Assembly: GCA_934589155.1 (NCBI GenBank)
Contig: CAKTNP010000018.1
Location: 1 to 37,373, forward strand
Source: an uncultured Oscillospiraceae bacterium
GTDB taxonomy: Bacteria; Bacillota; Clostridia; Oscillospirales; Oscillospiraceae
Length of the DNA stretch: 37,373 nt
Direction: 5' to 3'
The notes under the pieces: generated by a model
The model's database searches: none
Told to the model about the DNA's origin: nothing
What the model saw: only the letters and a program-made list of their open reading frames with translations
In this document: in pieces, positions 25,170 to 33,900 of the stretch
Layout: the number at the start of each line of letters is the position of its first letter
How positions within the stretch are numbered: the stretch's first letter is position 1
Translations under genes and position numbers: made by a program

Positions 25170-25817
25170 ATGAAAATGATTCCGGTTACTGACCCGTCCT
25201 TCCGGGAATACGGTCAGATCTTAACGGGTTATGATGTAGAGCCCCTTCTGAAGGAGCTGGAGAGGGTGACGCCCCAGAGCACTACGGGCACGGACTATGT
25301 TCCCTGTCAGAAGGAGTTCATGGACCTGCCCCTGGCCAAAGAGATCTCCGACAATGCCTTCGGCGGCATGCCCATCGAGATCGGCTGGTGCAACGGCTAT
25401 AACACCATGCTCAACGCCCTGGAGTATCACCGGGACAGCGAGCTGAACGTAGGCACTCAGGACTTTGTCCTGCTGCTGGCCCGCCGGGCCGACATTGAGG
25501 ACGGGGTCCTGGATACGGGGAAGATCAAGGCCTTCCTGTGCCCGGCGGGGACCTTTATCGAGGTCTATGCCACCACACTGCACTATGCCCCCTGCAGCGC
25601 CAGGGCCGGTCAGGGGTTCCGGGTGGCGGTGGTGCTGCCGGAGGGGACCAACCTGGACCGCCCCGCCATCTCCGTGAAGAACCCTGAGGACGAGCTCCTC
25701 TGGGCCAAGAACAAGTGGCTGCTGGCCCACGCCGAAAGCGGCGAGGCCGCCATGGGCGCCAAGGTGGCTCTGAAGGGTGTCAATATTAACATTTCCGATT
25801 CCTGGAAAGAAGGGTAA
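25170..25817 (+). CDS. DUF4867 family protein (cupin-like, unknown role)
   Basis: The 215-residue soluble protein begins MKMIPVTDPSFREYGQILTG and resembles the DUF4867 family, which I associate with a cupin-type beta barrel (from memory). EYHRDSELNVGTQDFVLLL and GTFIEVYATTLHYAPCSA look like cupin strands, with a His (EYHRDSE) and later Glu and His that could hold a metal. No reaction is known to me. ATG 25170 lies nine bases after AAAAGGAG. It starts just after xylB and ends five bases before the isomerase gene, so an accessory role in sugar isomerisation is plausible, such as anomer conversion. That is inference only. Confidence 0.75.
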   Translation: MKMIPVTDPSFREYGQILTGYDVEPLLKELERVTPQSTTGTDYVPCQKEFMDLPLAKEISDNAFGGMPIEIGWCNGYNTMLNALEYHRDSELNVGTQDFVLLLARRADIEDGVLDTGKIKAFLCPAGTFIEVYATTLHYAPCSARAGQGFRVAVVLPEGTNLDRPAISVKNPEDELLWAKNKWLLAHAESGEAAMGAKVALKGVNINISDSWKEG

Positions 25818-25822
25818 CAATT

Positions 25823-27301
25823 ATGATGCAGAATATTCCTGATGTAAAGCTTGGCATGATCGCCGTATCCCGGGACTGCTTCCCCATTACCCTGTCCGCC
25901 ACCCGGCGGGACGCCATTGCGGCGGCCTATGGGCAGGATCTATACTGCTGCAAGATCACGGTAGAAAATGAGCTGGACGCCGAAAAGGCCCTGGCGGACG
26001 TAAAGGCGGCGGGCTGCAACGCCCTGGTGGTGTTCCTGGGCAACTTCGGCCCCGAGACCCCAGAGACCCTGCTGGCCCAGAAGTTCCATGGCCCTGTTAT
26101 GTACGTGGCCGCCGCCGAGGGCGACGGAGACATGATCAACGGCCGGGGCGACGCCTTCTGCGGCGTGCTGAACTGCTCCTATAACCTGGGTATGCGCCAC
26201 GTCAACGCCTATCTGCCGGAGTACCCCGTGGGCACCGCCCAGGAGTGCGCCGACATGATCCGGCAGTTCGTACCCATTGCCCGGGCGGTCATCGGCGTTC
26301 AGAATCTGAAGATCATCACCTTCGGCCCCCGGCCTCAGGACTTCTTTGCCTGCAACGCTCCTATTAAGGGCCTGTATGAGCTGGGCGTAGAGGTGGAGGA
26401 GAACTCCGAGCTGGATCTTCTGGTTTCCTACAAGGCCCACGCCGGCGACAGCCGGATCGAGGCCGTGTGCCAGGATATGGCCCAGGAGCTCGGCATGTCC
26501 GGCAACCAGTATCCGGAGCTGCTGCCCCGGATGGCCCAGTTCGAGCTGACCCTCCTGGATTGGGCGGAGACCCACAAGGGCGCCCGGAAGTATGTGGCCT
26601 TCGCCGACAAGTGCTGGCCCGCCTTCCCCGAGCAGTTCGGCTTTGAGCCCTGCTATGTGAATTCCCGCCTGGCCTCCCGGGGCATCCCCGTGGGCTGCGA
26701 GGTGGACATTTACGGCGCCCTCAGCGAGTACATCGGCACCTGCATCACCGGTGACGCCGTGACCCTGCTGGATATCAACAACTCCGTGCCTAAGTACATT
26801 TACGACGAGGACATCGCCGGAAAGTTCGATTATAAGCTCACCGATACCTTCATGGGCTTCCACTGCGGCAACACCCCCGCCTGTAAGATGTGCGCGGATC
26901 GGGCCGTGAAGTACCAGCTGATCCAGAACCGGCTTTTGGAGAACGGCGGCACGCCGGACTTCACCAGAGGCACTCTGGAGGGCGACATTGCCGCCTCGCC
27001 CGTGACCTTCTACCGGCTCCAGTGCGACAGCAACGGCGATCTGCGGGCCTATGTTGCCCAGGGCGAGGTCCTGCCGGTGGCCACCCGGTCCTTCGGTGGC
27101 ATCGGTATCTTCGCCATTCCCGAAATGGGCCGCTTCTACCGCCATGTGCTGATTCAGAAGCGATACCCCCACCACGGCGCTGTGGCCTTTGCCCACTGCG
27201 GCCGGGAGATCTTCGAGGTCCTCAAGTATCTGGGCGTGAAGGACATTGCCTACAACCAGCCCAAGTCCCTGCCCTACGCTACGGAGAATCCCTTCCTGTA
27301 A
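25823..27301 (+). CDS. L-fucose-isomerase-fold sugar isomerase, paralogue B (predicted D-xylose isomerase)
   Basis: The 492-residue protein is a close paralogue of 11462-12931, nearly identical over long stretches (for example the CWPAFPEQFGFEPC region and most of the last 100 residues). The presumed metal ligands are conserved: Glu293 and Asp317, again 24 apart, and the PHHGAVAFAH His pair. The main differences are the N-terminal third, the region near residues 210-240 (SYKAHAGDSRIEAV...), and a CKMCADRAVKY segment replacing CKLCDGCGVKY. Being in an operon with alpha-xylosidase and xylulokinase, with no XylA in the window, it is predicted to make D-xylulose from D-xylose. That reaction is not established for this branch as far as I know. 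ATG 25823 or 25826 is the start; only AGAAGGG precedes it. Confidence 0.78.
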   Translation: MMQNIPDVKLGMIAVSRDCFPITLSATRRDAIAAAYGQDLYCCKITVENELDAEKALADVKAAGCNALVVFLGNFGPETPETLLAQKFHGPVMYVAAAEGDGDMINGRGDAFCGVLNCSYNLGMRHVNAYLPEYPVGTAQECADMIRQFVPIARAVIGVQNLKIITFGPRPQDFFACNAPIKGLYELGVEVEENSELDLLVSYKAHAGDSRIEAVCQDMAQELGMSGNQYPELLPRMAQFELTLLDWAETHKGARKYVAFADKCWPAFPEQFGFEPCYVNSRLASRGIPVGCEVDIYGALSEYIGTCITGDAVTLLDINNSVPKYIYDEDIAGKFDYKLTDTFMGFHCGNTPACKMCADRAVKYQLIQNRLLENGGTPDFTRGTLEGDIAASPVTFYRLQCDSNGDLRAYVAQGEVLPVATRSFGGIGIFAIPEMGRFYRHVLIQKRYPHHGAVAFAHCGREIFEVLKYLGVKDIAYNQPKSLPYATENPFL

Positions 27302-27558
27302 TCTCGTTTGTTTCACTCCATTTTTTATCTTTCCGTTCCCATCCAATGTCTGAGGGCCGCCGGTCTCCCGGCGGCCCTCAGACGTCCGGAGACCGCCGGA
27401 CCGCTAAAATATCCTTCGTCATCGGGCCCTCCGACAGTGGCAAGAGTTCCATTCCCCGGTTCTGGAACGCATGGGAACAACATCAGGTTGGGCCGCCCGG
27501 CCTTTGCGGGCGGCAAAAGGAAACCGTGGATTGGAAGCAGTAAGGGCCGAAATCCCTC
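27302..27558. other. hairpin-rich intergenic region after the xylose operon
   Basis: No gene is supported. A perfect 16-bp inverted repeat starts GTCTGAGGGCCGCCGG (27348-27363, 27368-27383, 4-base loop). Downstream GGAGACCGCCGG could compete by pairing with its loop side. A second hairpin GCCGCCCG/CGGGCGGC lies at 27492-27514. Neither has a T tract on either strand, so the operon end may rely on Rho or RNA processing. Confidence 0.6.
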
Positions 27559-27587
27559 TTGAAAAGCGGGGGAAACTCTGCTATACT
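27559..27587 (+). promoter_or_regulatory. promoter of the riboswitch-controlled surface-protein gene
   Basis: TTGAAA (27559-27564), a 17-base spacer and TATACT (27582-27587). The predicted start near 27594 lies 17 bases before the riboswitch closing stem. Confidence 0.8.
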
Positions 27588-27610
27588 GGACCCAGAAAAA
27601 GGAATATAGG

Positions 27611-27723
27611 ATCGTGCGGCCTGCTTTGGGGAACCGGGGCGGGCGGAATGGGGTGAAAAGCCCCGCGAGTGGGTCACTGTGATGCCGGAGCTGCCGGATA
27701 AGTCAGACACGTCGGCCGCCGAT
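27611..27723 (+). promoter_or_regulatory. cobalamin riboswitch
   Basis: The conserved cobalamin-aptamer core is recognisable. GGAATGGGGTGAAAAGCCCC (27645-27664) matches the GGGAA...GGTG.AA..CC element. It is followed by GTCACTGTGATG, then GGAGCTGCCGGATAAG and the B12-box-like AGTCAGACACGTCGGCC (27701-27717). The element is closed by ATCG-GCGGCC (27611-27621, one bulge) pairing with GGCCGCCGAT (27714-27723). A hairpin GCCTGC/GCGGGC lies near the 5' side. The B12 box departs from the commonest form, so this may be a variant class. An intrinsic terminator 47 bases downstream suggests transcriptional control, with ligand expected to favour termination. Confidence 0.82.
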
Positions 27724-27769
27724 TCGGCACCTGCCGTCACCGGGACCGCCGCTCTGTTTTAGGGATATG

Positions 27770-27808
27770 TGGGCCTGTACCGCCGGGGCGGTGCAGGCCC
27801 ATTTTTTT
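27770..27808 (+). terminator. riboswitch expression-platform terminator
   Basis: A 14-bp stem (TGGGCCTG...CAGGCCCA with inner ACCGC/GCGGT and one U-G pair) is followed by seven T (27802-27808). It lies between the cobalamin aptamer and the surface-protein gene, the usual place for a transcription-terminating platform. Confidence 0.9.
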
Positions 27809-27846
27809 GGGACCCCGGGGTCCCATGCTTTGCACCGCAAAGCATG
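27809..27846 (+). other. perfect 16-bp palindrome abutting a 10-bp hairpin
   Basis: Directly after the terminator T tract lie a perfect palindrome GGGACCCCGGGGTCCC (27809-27824) and an inverted repeat CATGCTTTGC/GCAAAGCATG (27824-27846, 3-base loop). They share one base. A zero-loop palindrome is more typical of a dimeric protein site than of an RNA hairpin. Role unknown. Confidence 0.7.
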
Positions 27847-27917
27847 ACAGAGCTGTGAAACCGTATTATCAGGCGAAAGCCTTGTAATAAATAACAATAA
27901 GGAGCAAAAACGAAACC

Positions 27918-30900
27918 ATGACAAAACGTATTTTTGCCCTGCTGCTGGCCCTGGTGCTGGTAGTAAGCCTGCTGCCTGTGGGGGCCTCTGCGGCGGCTCC
28001 GGCCTCCGGCGGCACGGGCACGGCAGCGGATCCCTATCTCATCACCTCAGCTCAGGATCTTAAGGGTTTCCGGGACCTGGTGAATGCTTCGGCGAACAAA
28101 AGCACGTCGGAGCTCTGCGCCAAGTTGACGGATGACATCGACTTGAGTACGGTGGGAAATTGGACTCCCATTGGAGCCTATTCTTCCTATTCAAGTTATG
28201 TGGCCTATGGCGGCACATTTGACGGAAACGGCCATACCATCAAGGGCCTTTCCATTGAAACGACTGCGGCATACCAGGCGCTGATCGGCTATGCCAAGGG
28301 CTGCACGGTGCTGGATCTGACGGTAGAGGGTACCGTGACCGTGACCGGAACCAGCAGCCCCTACGCCGCGGGCATTATTGGCAGCGGCAGCGATGTGACC
28401 CTGGAGCGCTGCACCAACCGGGTCAATGTGACAACCACCAAGAAGGGCTATGCCGGCGGTGTGGCGGCTTGCCTCAGTAAACCCAGCAGCGGCAACAACC
28501 GGGTGAACGGCTGCCGGAACGAGGGCAGGATCTCCGGCTGCGGAGACTATGTGGGCGGCATTGTGGCAAATGCCACCGGCGCGACGATCGAGGGCTGCCT
28601 CAACACCGGGGAAATCGTGGATAACGGAAAGCCTGGCTCCTACAACTATGGCGTGGGCGGCGTGGCAGGCAGCGTCAGCAGCACGACCCTGGAGCGCTGC
28701 GGCAATACGGGTGCTGTGACCAGCACCCTCAAGCGTACCGGCGGTGTGGTCGGCTCCCTGAGCGGTACCATGACGGCCTGCTTCAACTCCGGAAATATTA
28801 CAGGCATTTATGCGCTGGGCGGCGTAGTCGGCTCTGTGGCAAGCAAGGACAGCGAGATCACGGACTGCTACAACCTGGGTACTGTCACCGGCCAGGCGCC
28901 TACGGCGACTTTTTCTGATTCCGGTGCGAAGGGCATTGGCGGTGTGGTGGGGGATCCGTCCTCCGCTTCTGTCACCAATGTCACAGTGGAAAACTGCTAC
29001 AATGCGGGGGCTGTCACCAATCAGAATACGGATGCCACGGATATTACCATCGGCGGCGTGATCGGGTGCAGCGTCGGAAAGAATTACAAAGGCGAGCCGA
29101 CGGCCGAGCTGATCACGGCGAAGAACTGCTATTATTTGGCGGCCGAGGGACTGAACGGTGACGGATATAACGGTGCAGCAGCCGGTGTGACGGCCAAGAC
29201 CGATGACGAATTGAAGGCCTCCGGTATGGCGGCGCTGCTGGGCGTAAGCTATACCGATCAGGCGGGGAACTATCCCATCCTGGGCTGGCAGGATCCTAAT
29301 GCCAAGTACCCCGTGACCTTTGTGCTGAGTCCCGCAGCTACGGCGCTTACGGTAAGATCCGGAGAGGAAACGGTCCAACCCAGGGAATCCAATCTGTATT
29401 CCCTGGGGAACGGGACCTATACCTATGAGGTCTCCGCACCGGAGTATGAGACGGTCACGGGTTCCTTTACGGTGGCCTATTCCGGCGCCACCATCTCGGT
29501 GACCCTGGTGGAGAAACGGTATGACGTGGTCTTTACCCTGACGCCCGCCAATGCCACCCTGGTGGTAGATGGTCAGACGCCGTTGGCCGACGGCCGGACG
29601 TTCCAGCTGACCAAGTCCGACAATCCCTATACCTATCATGTTTCCGCCTTCGGCTATCAGGCCATGAAAGGCAGCTTCTCCGTCAGCGGGGCAGGGGACA
29701 ACCAGAACGTGACCCTGACGGCGCTGCCCACCTGGAAGGTCCGTTTCGGCGCCATTACGGCGGCGGATGGCGAGACCATTGCGCCGGTGATCCGGCTGAC
29801 CAGCACCGACTGGCCCCAGCAGAGGCTGGAGGCCGGGCAGGATGGCAGCTATGAGCTGCCGGATGGCAATTACACCTACACGATCTCCTGCCAGGGCTAT
29901 AAGACGATCCGGGGCAGCTTTACCGTAGCGGGGGTGGACCTGAATCTGCCCGGCGTGGAGCTGGAGGTCCAGACGGCCTGGGACGGCACCACGCTCACCG
30001 AACCCCAGAAGGATGAGGACGGCTACTACCGCATCGGTACGCCGGACGAACTGATGTGGTTCAATCAAAACGCCAAAATGACGGACAATGTGCGGCTGAC
30101 GGCGGACATTCGGATCAATGAGGACCTGTCCGCCGAGGACTCCAACCTGTTTGGCTGGAAGCCCATCGGCAGCAGCAGCGCGCGATATACCGGCACCTTT
30201 GACGGCGGTGGACATACCATTTCCGGACTGTACATTTTTGCCTCCGGCAATACGGACGCGTCCAAATATGTGGGCCTGATAGGCTATGGCGGAACGGGCA
30301 GCAAAATCCAAAACCTGACCATTTCCGACAGCCTGATCCATGCGGAAAGCACGGGAAACTACGGAAAATATGTGGGCGCGTTTGCGGGCGAGATCTTTGA
30401 CCTTGAAAACTGCCACACCACCGATACGGTCCAGGTCTATGGCATGCAGCATGTAGGCGGTCTGGCAGGCTATCTGGACGGCACGGCCTCCCGCTGCTCC
30501 AACCGGGCTTCCGTCACCGCAGAGAAGACCTATGTAGGCGGCCTGTTCGGCGATGTGTATTCCCAGTCCAGCACTGCCGTGGTGCAGAGCTATAACGCCG
30601 GCGCTGTTACGGGGACCAACCTGGTGGGCGGCCTGGCTGGAACGCTCTATAATGGCGGCACCATGGCGGATGTGTACAATACGGGCTCCGTCACCGCCAC
30701 CGGCGGGCTCGTTGGCGGCTTTGTCGGAGAGCTGCGTTATGGTTCTCTGAAAAATGCCTATCAGGCCGGAACGGTCTCCGGTACTACCGTTGGCAGCGTG
30801 GCCGGACAGCTGGATTTTAGCCGCGGACAGAAAAACCTGGACAATCTTTATGTCCGCAAGGATGGCTATAACGATGTCGGCAATCTGAACAATTGTACCG

Positions 30901-33900
30901 CCCCGGAGGGGAAGGCCCAGGAAAAGACCGAGGAGGAGCTGAAGGCTCTGGCATCCAGTCTGGGCGACAGCTTTGCGGAGGATACCACCGGCCTCAACGG
31001 CGGCTACCCAATCCTTGTGTGGCAGAAGTCCGGCTCCGATGAACCGGAGGACCCGGACGCTCCCGCCAGCGACCCCAGCCAATGGGACGGCAAGACCAAG
31101 ACCCAACCCACCCAGTCTGATGGCGTGTACCAGATCGGCACGGCAGCGGAGCTGAAGTGGTTTGCCGATGCGGTAAAAGGCGACGCGGCGATCCGGGGCG
31201 TTCTTACGGCGAATATCGACCTGAACAACCGAAATTGGACGCCTGTGGCAGGCTTTACCGGCTCTCTGGATGGCAAGGGCTTTGAGATCCGGAATTTCTA
31301 TTGTAAGAATCTTATGGGAGCGGCGGCTCTATTCCTGGACAACAGCGGCGAGATTCGGGACCTGACCCTGAGCGGCAAGGTGATCGGCGGCGACAATACC
31401 GCCATGCTGGTTTCCGCCAATCAGGGAACCATTACCGGTTGCACCATCAAGGGCAGCGTGGCAGGCGGCAACTACACCGCGGGCCTGGCTGCGGTAAATA
31501 CCGGGGCCATTACCGGCTGTACCAACGAGGCGGGGATTTCCGGTGCCCAATATGTGGGCGGCATCAGCGGCCAGAACAAGGGGACCAAGGACAGCGCCGC
31601 CCGGATCGAGTCCTGTGTGAACCTGGGTATGATCCAGGCTTCCGGCTTCATGGCCGGCGGCATTACGGGCGATAATGACGGCTACGGTGAAAGCTTTGAC
31701 CATGCCACTGTCAAGAACTGCGCTTCCTCCGGCCATGTGGTCAGTACGGCGGCGGTGATGCAGGCCTATGTGGGCGGTATCATTGGCCGGAACAACGGCG
31801 TGGGACAGAACCTTTATAATGAAGGCAACGTGGAAGCTGTGGGTGGCTGCGTCAGCGGTACCGTGGGCCGGACCCTGAGCAAGGCCACCTCCGACAATAC
31901 CTACAACACCGCGGATGTGACCGGCGGCGACTATGAGGACGACGGCTATCCCACCGATGACGCTGTCAGCACGGAAACGGAGCTGGCCCAGGCCAAACGG
32001 ACCATGGGACAGGTGCTGGACCGGCTGCCCCAGCGGGAGACCATTTCCGGCAGCCTTACCATGGAAGGCAAGGCAGCCGTGGAGGCCACCGTCCGTGCAA
32101 ATTATACCGGTGAGGAAACCGGACTTGTGTATGTCTGGTACCTCAGCTATGGGGAGGATGACCCGGCGGTCCTGGCGATTTCCGAGGACCCGGAGTATGT
32201 GATCCCGCTTAGCATGGCAGGCCGGAAGCTGTACGTCAAGGCGCTGTGCGCCGGAAGATCCGGTGTACTTCAGGCGGAAACGGGCAGGATTCAGGGCCTC
32301 ACCGGCGTACTGAAGATCCAGGGACCTGCTGTGATCGGCAGGACGCTGAAGGCGGAGTTTACCGCGTCGGATCCTGTGGAGGGCCTCCAGTACCAGTGGT
32401 ACCGGGACAAGGCGCTGATTTCCGGCGCAAACCAGGCCAGCTATACTGTGACCCAAGAGGATCTGGGCAAGAAGCTGACCCTTCGGGTCACCAGCAGTCA
32501 GATCCCCGGCTCCGTGGAGGCGGCCACGGCCGCAGTCATGACACAGGAGACTGCCGGAATGTGGGACCTGTCCCAGTGCCAGGAGCCTGCCTTGGTAGCC
32601 GGAATCTATCATATCACCACGGAACAGGAGCTGCATTGGTTCGCCAGTGAAATCAACGGCGGAAACACCGGAATCTCCGGCAAACTCGTCAATGACATCA
32701 CGCTGACCTCTGAAAACTGGTATCCCATTGGCCGGGGAGACCATGGCTTTGTCGGATCCTTTGACGGAAACGGAAAAACGATCTCCGGGCTGAAGCTGGT
32801 CTCGGATCAGAGCGAAACCGGCTTCTTCGGCCTGATTGCCGGCGGCGGGAAGGTCCAGAGCCTGACCGTGTCCGGCACCGTGACCGCTACCGGAGATGTT
32901 TCCCAGGCGGGCGGCATTGCCGGTGCCATGGCGGATGAAGAGAAGGCGGCGTCCATTACGGATTGCCATTTCTCCGGCTCCGTGACCGGAAATCTCCAGG
33001 TCGGCGGCATTGTCGGCTGTGTGGGCCTCCATAACAGAGTGGAAAAATGCAGCAATACCGCCCGGGTGACCGGTAAGCAGCAGGTCGGCGGCATAGCCGG
33101 CGCCAACTCCTATGGCAACCTCTACTACTGCTTCAATACCGGCACCGTAGGCGGTGAGGATGCCAAGTATGTAGGCGGCATTGTGGGCGAAAATCAGAAC
33201 TATGCGGAACTGGTGGGCTGCTACAACCGGGGCACCGTTACGGGCGCCGACTATGTGGGCGGCGTGGCCGGACAGATCTATGTGGCCTCTATGGCCCTGG
33301 GCTGCTATAACACGGCGGAGGTCAGCCTGACCATGCACTCCGGCGGCGCCGTGGGCAGCTTCGGCGGTGATGAGTATATTACCATCAAGACGGGCAGCTT
33401 CTTCCAGGGGCCGCTGTCCGAGGGCTATCAGCCCAACGGCGCAAAGGCACGGACTGCGGAGCAAATGACCGGCGGCTCCTTTGCCAAGGAACTGAATCAG
33501 GATGCCTATGTCCAGTGTTATCAGGAGGATACGGCGAAGATCAACGACGGCTACCCCGTTCTGACCTGGCAGCGTGCTACGGTGGCCCAGACCGAGGAGC
33601 GGATCGTTGCCATCGGTTCTGTGAGCCTGGACAGCGAGAGCCGGATCGCAGCGGCCCGGGCGGCATATGACTCCCTGACGGAGGCGGAAAAGGCACTGGT
33701 TTCCAATTACAATGTGCTGACGGATGCGGAGACCCTGTTGGCCCACCTGAAGGATTGCCAGAAGGGAGAGCACGTCTGCAAGTCCTGGACGATCATAGCC
33801 CAGTCCGGCTGTGAAACAGAAGGGTCCATGACGGCTGACTGCATTTACTGCGGCGAGGAGCAGACCCAGATTCTTCCTGCCCTGGGCCATGACTGGGACG

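Noticed and set aside
27348..27383. 16-bp hairpin after the xylose operon as a terminator
   Set aside because: No T tract on either strand; kept only as a hairpin of unknown role.
28400..33400. Regularly spaced short repeats that could suggest a CRISPR array
   Set aside because: They are degenerate protein-coding GLUG units in frame, with no constant repeat and no cas genes.
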